Part shown: positions 35,357-44,611 of the stretch, piece after piece | How positions within the stretch are numbered: the first letter of the stretch is position 1 | Layout: the number at the start of each line of letters is the position of its first letter | Program-made: the position numbers and the translations under genes | NCBI GenBank assembly: GCA_903913915.1 | Contig: CAIWNE010000059.1 | Span: forward strand, 1 to 64,000 | Length of the DNA: 64,000 bases | Source: an uncultured Opitutia bacterium | Lineage (GTDB): Bacteria; Verrucomicrobiota; Verrucomicrobiia; Opitutales; UBA953 | Direction: 5' to 3' | The notes under the pieces: generated by a model | The model's database searches: none | What the model was told of the DNA's origin: nothing | Seen by the model: only the letters and a program-made list of their open reading frames with translations

Positions 35357-37824
35357 ACGAATTCGGCCTAGGTCTAGATTTCCTCGGCGCCAAACCATGG
35401 TCAGCTGTCGTAATTCCCGGACGGCGGATTGAACGTCCCAAATCATTTCAAGCCGGACTGCCTACGGCACTGCTGCCCCTGCAACGAGGCGAAAGGCCGC
35501 CCACTGGATCGGTCGCCGATGAACATCGTCGCGGTCGTGCATTAGCGTGGCCCCCCGAGGCCCAGGTGCCTCCCCTCGGAGATCCGGTGAACGGCTCTGG
35601 GCGCATCCCGTTCTGTGCGCCCTTCGAGATGCTATGTAAGGGAGAAAAGGAGTGGGGGAAACTAACCGACCAGCAGGTAGCATGGAAGCCTGATGGAGCG
35701 ACAGAAGTCTCCCTAAGCGCGGCCAAGCTCATCGCCCAAGAAGTCGATGCTTTCGCCCAGGCAGGCCAAAAAACCGGGCTGGCAGTACCCGACGCACTTG
35801 GCGTCGGCGGCCAGCAGGCGATTCTTTCCGCCGTAAGAGCATCGAATCTTCTACTGATACCTCGATCAATTGCAGCCGTGATCGGATACTGCAGAGCCAG
35901 TGAACCCACATTGCCGAAAGGACATATTACTGTCGTAGACACCAGCTTCGGCGCCTGGTCTATCGCCAAAGTTCCTGTGGACGTCAGAGAAGGACCAGAT
36001 GGCAAGGAGTGGAACGTGCCGGTCAGCGACAACCGCCTACGTCGAAATAAACTAAGCCCGACCGGCTGGGGCATCCTCCGAAAGGCTTTACGTACGCCCC
36101 TGCCGCAAACTCTAACCACAGGATGGGCGACAGAAATACTTACCGGAAAAACCAAGCTAAACGCTTCCAGCACGGAAGTTACGCTCCGACTGAATGAATC
36201 CTCATACCCTTGGCAATCTCCGCTTATCGGCGAAAGCTCACTCGTGAAGTCGCTCGAGGAGATATCCAATGAAGACGACAAAGTCACCTGCGATAGCCCC
36301 TATAAACGCAACCTCGGGCTTATGGTCATCGGGCCGCTGGCCAAGACCCGCTTTGACGCGTCTAGCCTAACCCAGCTAATTCAGCTTCGTCTTGGCTTGG
36401 AGCTAATTGAAGCCGAAGAGAGCTACGTCGCATCCGGCGCAGCCTGGGCAGCCGCAGCCACCGTGAACGGCTGGCCGACATGGCTGGAAAAGATGGAGGC
36501 ACTAGAGATTCACTATGTCGGCCCTGATAATCTCGGGAACCAGGCAAATCAATGGATGGAAGTCCTCCCCAGCATGCTAGTCGATGCTGGCAGAGAATAC
36601 AGGAACCCAGAATCCATCACAGGCGTCAAACTTCGCGCTGGAAGCGACATAGTACGCATGTGCCTCAGACGGCCTAATTCTACCGAAGAAGCAGCGTGGT
36701 CTTATCGCGAAATCAGCACCAAGCCTGGCAAGCAACATCGAGATGACGTGCCGCTTCAGATCAACGTGTGCGCAAGGCCGGGACAAGGGTTCGCCGAAGT
36801 GACGGTTTCATCCATAACTGATGGCCTTTTCCAGAGCGTCCTAGACTGGGAAAACATGCAGGAGACAGGGCAACCACCCGAACTGCCCAAGGGTTACATC
36901 GAGAGAGCTGTAGAACTGAAATCGGCACCGGAACTCTGGAGCAACTGCCGAGACGACATGATGAAACTACGGAAGTGGCTCGATGACGACGAGAAGGAAG
37001 ATGACATCATTGAGGCATGCAGGTCTCTGGTTAGACGGCTTAACAAGACACTCTCCGCGGAGAACTATCAGAAAGGTTACGGTAGGATGGTTAAACCCGA
37101 CCAGTTCGCGCTCTACACCCCAATGGGCAGGGATACCAGCCCGACTGGACCGCAGGCCCAAGAGGCTGCCAACCTTATTGAACGCCTTAAGACGGCGATG
37201 CGTAAATGGATCCGTGCTAACCCGGATGCGAACAAAGGGGAGAAATGGATCAAGAAAACCGCTGGATGGCTCTATCTCGGCTGCCCGTCCGAATTTACCA
37301 AAGACGCAATACGCGACATCACCGGAAACCACGTGGCCGTCGAGGAGGTCCACCTACACATCGCAGGCCTATGCATACATTCGGATACCGATTGCATCGA
37401 TTTCTTTGATTCGTTCACCCGGAAGATGCATGAATCAACCGCACCAAACAACTGGATGAAGGCCCTAAGAAACCTCATTAAGCTAAACGAGGATTCGCTA
37501 AAGACAGTCGACGAGGATTTAGTTGAGAAAATGTTCGCACAGTCGGTCGATAAACTTGCGTGGGCCTATGAAAACGACCGGCCGCAAATCACCTTCAACA
37601 CACTTGAAGCATTATTTTTCCTTCTGAAATTCCGAAGATATCATAGATCGTTCATAACGAAAGGCAGTGGCCTACATAAACGGGTGAATGACCTATGCCA
37701 GCGCATACAGAGAGATACGCAAAAACCGAAAACAGAACACTTAGCCGAAAAGTTCGTCACATTTCTCAACTGGGAAGGCGATAACGATGGACTGAGTGAC
37801 GTACTGCAAGGAGATGACGACTAG
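35353..37824 (+). CDS. Hsp70/actin-like N-terminal region, large unknown protein (operon gene 4)
   Basis: 823 aa. Residues ~140-210 read like an Hsp70/actin-fold ATPase core: TGLAVPDALGVGGQQAILSA, LLLIPRSIAAVIGYCRA, then the phosphate-2-like strand-turn HITVVDTSFGAWSIAKV. A later segment (NLGLMVIGPLAKTRF and YVASGAAWAAAA, residues ~320-375) fits the adenosine-loop half. The C-terminal 400 residues are mainly helical and unrecognised. Ends in an acidic tail and overlaps the convergent SNF2 helicase stop by 4 bp. Actin-like proteins with McrB/DUF2357 partners are not a standard defence architecture I can name. Confidence 0.5.
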   Translation: MNEFGLGLDFLGAKPWSAVVIPGRRIERPKSFQAGLPTALLPLQRGERPPTGSVADEHRRGRALAWPPEAQVPPLGDPVNGSGRIPFCAPFEMLCKGEKEWGKLTDQQVAWKPDGATEVSLSAAKLIAQEVDAFAQAGQKTGLAVPDALGVGGQQAILSAVRASNLLLIPRSIAAVIGYCRASEPTLPKGHITVVDTSFGAWSIAKVPVDVREGPDGKEWNVPVSDNRLRRNKLSPTGWGILRKALRTPLPQTLTTGWATEILTGKTKLNASSTEVTLRLNESSYPWQSPLIGESSLVKSLEEISNEDDKVTCDSPYKRNLGLMVIGPLAKTRFDASSLTQLIQLRLGLELIEAEESYVASGAAWAAAATVNGWPTWLEKMEALEIHYVGPDNLGNQANQWMEVLPSMLVDAGREYRNPESITGVKLRAGSDIVRMCLRRPNSTEEAAWSYREISTKPGKQHRDDVPLQINVCARPGQGFAEVTVSSITDGLFQSVLDWENMQETGQPPELPKGYIERAVELKSAPELWSNCRDDMMKLRKWLDDDEKEDDIIEACRSLVRRLNKTLSAENYQKGYGRMVKPDQFALYTPMGRDTSPTGPQAQEAANLIERLKTAMRKWIRANPDANKGEKWIKKTAGWLYLGCPSEFTKDAIRDITGNHVAVEEVHLHIAGLCIHSDTDCIDFFDSFTRKMHESTAPNNWMKALRNLIKLNEDSLKTVDEDLVEKMFAQSVDKLAWAYENDRPQITFNTLEALFFLLKFRRYHRSFITKGSGLHKRVNDLCQRIQRDTQKPKTEHLAEKFVTFLNWEGDNDGLSDVLQGDDD

Positions 37825-40730
37825 GCGATTATCCATCTGATACAGAAAATCTGAGACGTCGTCTCTTTCGGCCTTAGTTTATCCTTACTGGACTGGATAA
37901 TAGCATCAGACCTCTCCCTGAGAAGGTCGACCTGAGCCATGTACCTTTCACGTTCCCTCAGCATCTGTACACGAACATCTTCCCTGCTCTCGTTCAAATC
38001 GATTTCTTTGGCGAAGTCGGTGCAGTCGGCAATCTGCTTAGAGAGCACGGCAAGCTTCTCTCGAAGTTCATTGTAATGGGACATGAACTTGGCCTCCTGG
38101 TCGGCCGTCCACGACTGTACTTTCGCGAACTCCTCCTGCATGCACTTCTTATTCCGTTCGTCGCGCCCCTTCTTTAAAGACGCAGCCATGGCGGAGTCAA
38201 ACTGGTCCAACTTCAAAGCGATGTCAGCAGTCAGACCAGCATCTAATTTTAGCACGGAAGCCTTTAAATCGAAAAGCGTCCTCGTCAAATCCTCAGGAAG
38301 GACATCACCAGAATCAAGACAGGCCGCCAATAACAGATGGTCTTCTCCAGCATTACCGGGATAATCAAAGGATAGTTTCGAGAGACGTAACCATCCTGAT
38401 TTCCCCCGAAACGAGAGAAGCCCTGAGACCTGTCGATCATGACCAGATAGGTCAAAAGAGAGACATGCGGCAGGCACGTCCATGTCCAAACCCCGTGCGA
38501 TAACCTCGCCGGCCAATGGGTGACCTATACGATAAGGGTGCACCATTGAACCTGGATCCTTGCTCAACTCATAGATTCCTTCTTGGGCAGCGATCGACCC
38601 TAGCATGGGCCGCTTGAGATGGAACCTATGTTTCTCATCATCGAAGTCAGCAAGGTCCCTAAGTACATATCGCGTAAGTACCCAGAGCCTACGTGCGACT
38701 ACATCTAGAGAACGGGCGGCATCAATTCGAACCTTATCAATGACAGATTGATCAAAATGACTCAGGAGATCGACCTCCGCCTGCCGCCTGGCAGCGTCAA
38801 TTTGTTGCTGATTCTCCTCCCCAAGCTTACGGAATGCAGCAGCAATTTCTTCAGGCCTCCTGCATTCCTGAATGATCTGCATCACTCTACGCTCAAAGCC
38901 AACACCTGCCGCGTCGACTCGACCGAGCACCTCGTCCGAGGCTCCGAAAACTCCGTTGAAAACTTGGAATTTTTCCTGCAAAAGTTCGTACACACGTTGG
39001 TCTGCTGCATTAGTCTTATTTACGAAATTGACCACGACTACGTCGCATTTCTGACCGTAACGATGGCAACGGCCGATTCTTTGTTCGATACGCTGCGGAT
39101 TCCAGGGAAGGTCATAATTAATAACCAGGTTGCAGAACTGAAGATTGATCCCTTCTGCCGCTGCTTCGGTCGCAATCATGATATCTGCAGTATTCCTGAA
39201 GTAGTCAACAAGCGCAGCGCGCATATCCGCAGTCTTAGAGCCGGAGGTCTTGCCAGGATTCTCCTCGATCCATTTTGCATAGATCTGCCTGGAGAGATCG
39301 TCAGAGTTTGAACCGTTAAAAAGTACGACTCTACCCTTATACTCCGACTGCTCCAGCTCAGTCAGGATATAGGACTGAGTGCGTTTTGACTCCGTGAAAA
39401 TGATGGCTTTTTTATGTACAGATCCCTGCCCTTCTTGGGCTTTTGCGGCAGCATCAAACCCAGCCTTAAGCGCCTCGAGAAGCACCTTACCCTTGGAATT
39501 CCTGCTCACGGAACCAGCAAGCCGTGCATACTCCTTTAGCTGCTCTAGTTCTAGTTTTGCCTCGGCCACTTCTGAGGCACTTAGGATTGGGTGTTGCCGC
39601 TCGTCCCCCTCATCATCGTCATCACCTTCGTCCCACTCATCGATGATTTCCGGCAATTCATCGACATCCTCAACCAATGCAGCAGGCAGTGCCGACTCAC
39701 CCTCGCCCCTGGCAATAGTTTCCGACAATGATGCATAGAGCCCCTCTAAGGTATGAGCTATGGCAAAACTCGATGAGGCCAGAAGTTTGCGGAGCACCAT
39801 AGTCATCAATGCTCTTTGCCTATCTGGCAAAGCATATAACCTAGGTCTACGCAGGTATTCATCTACCATCTCATACAGCCTGACTTCGTCAGGGTTTGGT
39901 TCGAAGTCTTGGACCAAAGCCAGCCGATTCGTGAACTTTACGAACTGACGCACATCCCTACGAAGCGTTCGCTTGCACACGCTGAGAAGGCGTCCTCGAA
40001 GCTCCTCTTGAACCTCCTTCGTCATCGCGCCCCTGGCGTAGCGCTCCCTGAATCCTTCGACGGAACCAAACTGATACTCATCAATTATGCTAACCAAGCC
40101 GTAAAGTTCGAGGAGTGAATTCTGCAGAGGCGTAGCCGTAAGCAACACCTTGAAATAAGGTTCAATTGCCTTCTTGATACGACGAGCCTGCTTGTTGTTG
40201 GGTTTGTATACGTTGCGGAGGCGGTGAGCCTCATCAACAACCACCATATCCCAGAAACCTGGCCCGCCATTTTGCGGATTGATATAGAACTCGTTCTTCG
40301 CGGCAAAGTTATAGGAGACAATGATGATAGCGTCCTGACGGAATGGGTTAAAGTTCCCCTGCTGCGCCTGAAGCCGGATATCCTTGTTCTCAAGAATGAC
40401 TGACTTTAAGTGGAACTTATCCATCAACTCCGAACTCCATTGTTTCCGGAGGTTAGCTGGAACGATAACCAACAGACGACGCTTACGCTCCGCCCACTTC
40501 TGCGCCAACAACAGGCTGGCCTCAATCGTCTTACCAAGGCCGACTTCATCCGCAAGGATAGCACCCGCAGCGATAGGGGATCGAACAGCAAACATGGCCG
40601 CTGCAACTTGGTGAGGATTTAAGTCAACCTTGGCATCGCTCAAAGCCCGGGCAAAGGCTTCGGGAGTGCCGATTTCGGCCCTGCGCTCCAGCTCCATGGC
40701 CAGGAGCTTAGCATGATATGGGGTGCTCAT
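37821..40730 (-). CDS. SNF2/RapA-like DEAD-box helicase
   Basis: 969 aa. Superfamily 2 SNF2 motifs are complete: LADEVGLGKTIEA (motif I), IVPANLRKQW (Ia), VVVDEAHRLRN (II), LLTATPLQN (III), and in the C-lobe IIFTESKRTQSY, ATEAAAEGINLQFCNLVINYD and RIEQRIGRCHRYGQ (VI). An acidic insert (DEWDEGDDDDEGDE) separates the lobes, and the C-terminus is coiled coil. An ATP-driven nucleic-acid translocase; RapA/HepA-like forms occur in DISARM and other defence islands. It converges on the four-gene operon with a 4-bp overlap. Confidence 0.9.
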   Translation of the reverse strand: MSTPYHAKLLAMELERRAEIGTPEAFARALSDAKVDLNPHQVAAAMFAVRSPIAAGAILADEVGLGKTIEASLLLAQKWAERKRRLLVIVPANLRKQWSSELMDKFHLKSVILENKDIRLQAQQGNFNPFRQDAIIIVSYNFAAKNEFYINPQNGGPGFWDMVVVDEAHRLRNVYKPNNKQARRIKKAIEPYFKVLLTATPLQNSLLELYGLVSIIDEYQFGSVEGFRERYARGAMTKEVQEELRGRLLSVCKRTLRRDVRQFVKFTNRLALVQDFEPNPDEVRLYEMVDEYLRRPRLYALPDRQRALMTMVLRKLLASSSFAIAHTLEGLYASLSETIARGEGESALPAALVEDVDELPEIIDEWDEGDDDDEGDERQHPILSASEVAEAKLELEQLKEYARLAGSVSRNSKGKVLLEALKAGFDAAAKAQEGQGSVHKKAIIFTESKRTQSYILTELEQSEYKGRVVLFNGSNSDDLSRQIYAKWIEENPGKTSGSKTADMRAALVDYFRNTADIMIATEAAAEGINLQFCNLVINYDLPWNPQRIEQRIGRCHRYGQKCDVVVVNFVNKTNAADQRVYELLQEKFQVFNGVFGASDEVLGRVDAAGVGFERRVMQIIQECRRPEEIAAAFRKLGEENQQQIDAARRQAEVDLLSHFDQSVIDKVRIDAARSLDVVARRLWVLTRYVLRDLADFDDEKHRFHLKRPMLGSIAAQEGIYELSKDPGSMVHPYRIGHPLAGEVIARGLDMDVPAACLSFDLSGHDRQVSGLLSFRGKSGWLRLSKLSFDYPGNAGEDHLLLAACLDSGDVLPEDLTRTLFDLKASVLKLDAGLTADIALKLDQFDSAMAASLKKGRDERNKKCMQEEFAKVQSWTADQEAKFMSHYNELREKLAVLSKQIADCTDFAKEIDLNESREDVRVQMLRERERYMAQVDLLRERSDAIIQSSKDKLRPKETTSQIFCIRWIIA

Positions 40731-40779
40731 CCTGCAATACTTCCAATAAAAACTTGGGGCAGGTCAATCGTTCGAACCT

Positions 40780-40809
40780 TTGGAAAGTCGGAAACTACTC
40801 TGATATGCT
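40780..40809 (+). promoter_or_regulatory. Possible sigma-70-type promoter for hsdM
   Basis: In the 202-bp region between the divergent helicase and hsdM genes, TTGGAA (40780-40785) and TATGCT (40804-40809) are 18 bp apart on the plus strand. A transcript would start near 40816, giving a leader of about 115 nt. This is a loose consensus match. The rest of the region is AT-rich without other recognisable features. Confidence 0.3.
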
Positions 40810-40932
40810 AACCGCCAGCCATAAAAAGAACTAGATAGGAGAATTGTAACTCAATTAACCACCAATGAGTTGCCTCCAGCATCATCCAGGGTATCCATCT
40901 AGGACTGCCCCTCAGGGCCACCCCTTACCCAG

Positions 40933-43365
40933 ATGCCGATCAAGAAGTCTGACCTTTATTCCTCTCTCTGGACCGCCTGCGACTCCCTCCGAGGAGGCAT
41001 GGATGCCAGCCAGTACAAGGACTACGTCCTAACCCTGCTGTTCATCAAGTACGTCAGCGACAAGTACGCGAACAGCAAGGACCTCCGCCCTGCTGTCCTC
41101 ATCCCTAAAGGGGCCAGCTTCGCCGACATGGTAGCGCTCAAGGGCAAGAACGACATCGGCGACAAGATCAACAAGCAGATCATCGGCCCCCTTACCAAGG
41201 AGAACGAACGTCTGGCCCGCAGCGACTTCCCGGACTTCAACGACCCCAACAAGCTGGGCGAAGGCAAGGCGATGGTCGATCGCCTGACTGAACTAATCAG
41301 CATCTTCCAGAAGCCCGAATTGGACTTTTCCGGCAACCGCGCCGACCACGACGACATCCTGGGTGACGCCTACGAGTACCTGATGCGTCACTTCGCATCG
41401 GAAAGCGGCAAGAGCAAGGGCCAGTTCTACACCCCATCCGAAGTGAGCCGGATCGTCGCGCACGTCATCGGCATCTCTCCGAAGAACGCTAAGGCATCGA
41501 CCACCGTCTACGACCCTACCAGTGGCTCGGGCTCGCTGCTCCTCAAGGTGGCAGCGCAGTCAGGTACGCGCATCACGATCGAAGGCCAGGAGATGGACGT
41601 CACGACCGCCGGCTTGGCCCGCATGAACATGATCCTTCATGACTTCCCGACCGCCACCATCGCCAGCGGGAACACCCTGTCGGACCCCAAGTTCAAGGAC
41701 GGCAATAAGCTTCGGACCTACGACTACGTCGTAGCCAACCCGCCCTTCTCGGTGAAAACCTGGACCACCGGGCTGACTCCCGAGAACGACCCGTATGAGC
41801 GCTTCGCCTGGGGGATTCCTCCAACGAAGCAGGGCGACTATGCCTTCCTGCTCCATATCATACGTTCCATGAAGAGCACCGGGAAGGCCGCCTGTATTCT
41901 TCCCCACGGCGTCTTATTCCGCGGGGGCGCTGAAGGCGTCATCCGCACCCAGCTCATCCGATCTGGCTACCTGAAGGGCATCATTGGTCTTCCTGCCAAT
42001 CTATTCTACGGCACCGGCATCCCTGCCTGCATCCTGGTCTTGGACAAGGAGAACGCCGCTGCCCGCAAGGGAGTCTTCATGATGGACGCCTCCAAGGGCT
42101 TCATGAAGGATGGGAACAAGAACCGCCTCAGGGAGCGAGACATCCACCGCATCGTCGACACCTTCACCAAGCAGTCAGATGAAGCCAAGTTCGCACGCAT
42201 GGTGCCTGTGGCCGAAATCGCCGATCCGAAGAATGACTTCAATCTCAACCTGCCGCGCTACATCGACACGACGGAACCGGAGGACCTCCAGGACATCGAC
42301 GGACACCTTCGTGGAGGCATACCTGAACCTGATCTGATCGGTAAAGATAGCCTTATCGCCCCTTACTGGAAGGTCCTACCCACCGTCTACAAGGACCTGT
42401 TCGAGTCAGCAGGCCGCCCAGGATACGTCCGGCTCAAGATCCCGCAATCGGATGTCAAAGCGGCCATCCTTGGCCACCCGGAGTTCGTCGCCTTCCAGAA
42501 GAGAGCCACCAGGGGCTTCACGGAATGGCGCCAAGCGACCACGCCGCGTCTCACTGCATTCGGCAAGGGCGGACACCCAAAGGCGTTGATCACGGAAATC
42601 GCGGAGTCCCTTCTTCATGCTTATGGCAAGACACCATTGATTGACGCCTACGACGTTTACCAGCACCTGATGGACTACTGGGCAGAGGCCATGCAGGACG
42701 ACTGCTACCTTGTCGCCGCTGAAGGTTGGGCTGCCGAAACCCACCGAATTCAAGAAACTGACAAAAAAGGGAAGACGAAAGACAAGGGCTGGGCCTGCGA
42801 CTTGGTCCCCAAAGATCTGATCGTGGCTAGATTCTTTGCCAAGGAACAGGCCGCCCTTGAGATCAAGCAAGCTGAACTTGAGACCGCAACCACTGCCCTC
42901 ACCGAGTTGGAGGAAGAGCATTCAGGCGATGAAGGCTACCTTGGCACTCTCGACAAGATCGCCAAAGGCGAGGTCAACGCCCGCCTCAAAGAGATCAAGG
43001 GGGACAAGGAGTCAAAAGACGAGACTTCCGTGCTCAAACACTGGGTTGAATTGGCGGAGCGTGAGGCCGAACTCAAGCGCGAGGCGAAGGAGCAAGCCGC
43101 AGCCCTCGACGAACTAGCCTACGCAAAGTACCCCAAACTGACCGCAAGTGAAATCAAGACACTAGTGATAGAGGACAAATGGATGGCACGACAGTCGGCC
43201 ATCGTGCAGGGCGAACTCGACCGCGTCTCCCAAACTCTTAATAATCGTATTAGGCAGCTTGCAGAACGCTACGACACCCCGATGCCAACGCTAAGTGCGG
43301 AGACTGATAGGCTTTCGTCCCTAGTCGATCGTCACCTTAAGAACATGAGGGGTGATTCAAAATGA
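40933..43365 (+). CDS. hsdM: Type I restriction-modification methyltransferase subunit
   Basis: 810 aa. An N-terminal HsdM helical domain (LRGGMDASQYKDYVLTLLFI) precedes an N6-adenine methyltransferase domain with SAM-binding DPTSGSGSLLLKVA and catalytic NPPF (about residue 269), and GQFYTPSEV. The C-terminal ~300 residues (from about 500) are an unusually long extension with a charged coiled coil (ETATTALTELEEEHSGDEG, AEREAELKREAKEQAAA). It methylates adenine in the site chosen by HsdS. Overlaps hsdS by an ATGA junction. Confidence 0.93.
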   Translation: MPIKKSDLYSSLWTACDSLRGGMDASQYKDYVLTLLFIKYVSDKYANSKDLRPAVLIPKGASFADMVALKGKNDIGDKINKQIIGPLTKENERLARSDFPDFNDPNKLGEGKAMVDRLTELISIFQKPELDFSGNRADHDDILGDAYEYLMRHFASESGKSKGQFYTPSEVSRIVAHVIGISPKNAKASTTVYDPTSGSGSLLLKVAAQSGTRITIEGQEMDVTTAGLARMNMILHDFPTATIASGNTLSDPKFKDGNKLRTYDYVVANPPFSVKTWTTGLTPENDPYERFAWGIPPTKQGDYAFLLHIIRSMKSTGKAACILPHGVLFRGGAEGVIRTQLIRSGYLKGIIGLPANLFYGTGIPACILVLDKENAAARKGVFMMDASKGFMKDGNKNRLRERDIHRIVDTFTKQSDEAKFARMVPVAEIADPKNDFNLNLPRYIDTTEPEDLQDIDGHLRGGIPEPDLIGKDSLIAPYWKVLPTVYKDLFESAGRPGYVRLKIPQSDVKAAILGHPEFVAFQKRATRGFTEWRQATTPRLTAFGKGGHPKALITEIAESLLHAYGKTPLIDAYDVYQHLMDYWAEAMQDDCYLVAAEGWAAETHRIQETDKKGKTKDKGWACDLVPKDLIVARFFAKEQAALEIKQAELETATTALTELEEEHSGDEGYLGTLDKIAKGEVNARLKEIKGDKESKDETSVLKHWVELAEREAELKREAKEQAAALDELAYAKYPKLTASEIKTLVIEDKWMARQSAIVQGELDRVSQTLNNRIRQLAERYDTPMPTLSAETDRLSSLVDRHLKNMRGDSK

Positions 43366-44600
43366 ATACCGCCATCAAACATACCGATATAGGCTCAATC
43401 CCTGGGGACTGGGAAATGATGACATTAGGGACGTTGTTTTCGTTCACGAATGGGCTCAATGCGGACAAGTCAGCATACGGAAAGGGCACACCATTCATTA
43501 ATGTGCTGGAGCCGATTACTTACTCGCACATTTACGGCCCAGAAATCCCCGGGCGCGTACAAATCTCCGGCGAGTCAGCCATGGCATTTCTGGTGAAAAC
43601 TAATGACATAGTCCTCAACCGTACATCCGAGACAGATTCGGAACTTGGTCTCGCTGCCGTCTACCTCGGAGATAGGCAGGTAGTTTTTGGAGGTTTCGTT
43701 ATTCGCGGTAGGCCAATCAGCGACGCGCTAGATTCGAACTATTCCGGCTACGCGCTTCGCGCAAAAATGATCCGAACACAGATCGTTTCCATGGGACAAG
43801 GCGCAGTTCGTGCGAATATCGGACAACAGAACCTCAAGCGAGTATTAGTCACAGTTCCACCTAAGCACGAACAGAAGGCCATCGCCAAGGCCTTGGGCGA
43901 CATAGACGCCCTGATCGCCGCCCTAGATCGTCTCATCTCCAAGAAGCACGGTATCAAGCAGGCAACGATGCAGCAATTGCTGACCGGCAGGATCCGACTG
44001 CCTGGTTTCAGCGGCAAGTGGGAGACGAAACAGGTGGCAAGCTTTACAAATTGCGTCGCTGGCGGAACGCCAAGCACGCTTGTACGATCATACTGGGATG
44101 GCTCTATTAAATGGATGAGCTCGGGAGACCTGCACCTTAAAAGAGTAAAAGACGTGCCCGGACGCATCACTCAGGCTGGTCTTGATAATTCAGCTGCGAC
44201 GATTCTTCCCAAGCAGTGTGTGCTTATCGGGCTAGCTGGCCAAGGTAAGACCAGAGGCACTGTTGCAATAAACCTGACAGAACTTTCCACAAATCAATCA
44301 ATCGGGGCCATCCTTCCTAATGGCACATTCGTGCCTGATTATCTTTTTCACAACCTAGATAGACGTTACACCGAACTGCGTGAACTGTCATCCGGCGGAG
44401 GACGCGGTGGACTAAATTTGAAACTACTTGGAAGCCTCGAAATCCCGCTTCCTTCAATTCATGAACAAGCCGCGATTGCCAGCGTCCTCTCCGACATGGA
44501 CGCCCAGATCTCAGCTCTTGAAGCCCGACGGAATAAGACCAGAGCGCTCAAACAAGGCATGATGCAGGAACTGCTCACCGGAAAGACCCGACTCATTTAA
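43362..44600 (+). CDS. hsdS: Type I restriction-modification specificity subunit
   Basis: 412 aa with the classic two-TRD architecture. TRD1 occupies about residues 1-160, the central conserved helix follows (ALGDIDALIAALDRLI and KQATMQQLLTGRIRLPGF), TRD2 spans about 210-370, and a second conserved helix ends the protein (SDMDAQISALEARRNK, MMQELLTGKTRLI). The two helices are internal repeats that space the half-sites of a bipartite target. The target sequence cannot be predicted. Base composition of the TRDs is more AT-rich than that of hsdM and hsdR, as expected for exchanged cassettes. Confidence 0.93.
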   Translation: MNTAIKHTDIGSIPGDWEMMTLGTLFSFTNGLNADKSAYGKGTPFINVLEPITYSHIYGPEIPGRVQISGESAMAFLVKTNDIVLNRTSETDSELGLAAVYLGDRQVVFGGFVIRGRPISDALDSNYSGYALRAKMIRTQIVSMGQGAVRANIGQQNLKRVLVTVPPKHEQKAIAKALGDIDALIAALDRLISKKHGIKQATMQQLLTGRIRLPGFSGKWETKQVASFTNCVAGGTPSTLVRSYWDGSIKWMSSGDLHLKRVKDVPGRITQAGLDNSAATILPKQCVLIGLAGQGKTRGTVAINLTELSTNQSIGAILPNGTFVPDYLFHNLDRRYTELRELSSGGGRGGLNLKLLGSLEIPLPSIHEQAAIASVLSDMDAQISALEARRNKTRALKQGMMQELLTGKTRLI

Positions 44601-44611
44601 CCAAGACATCC

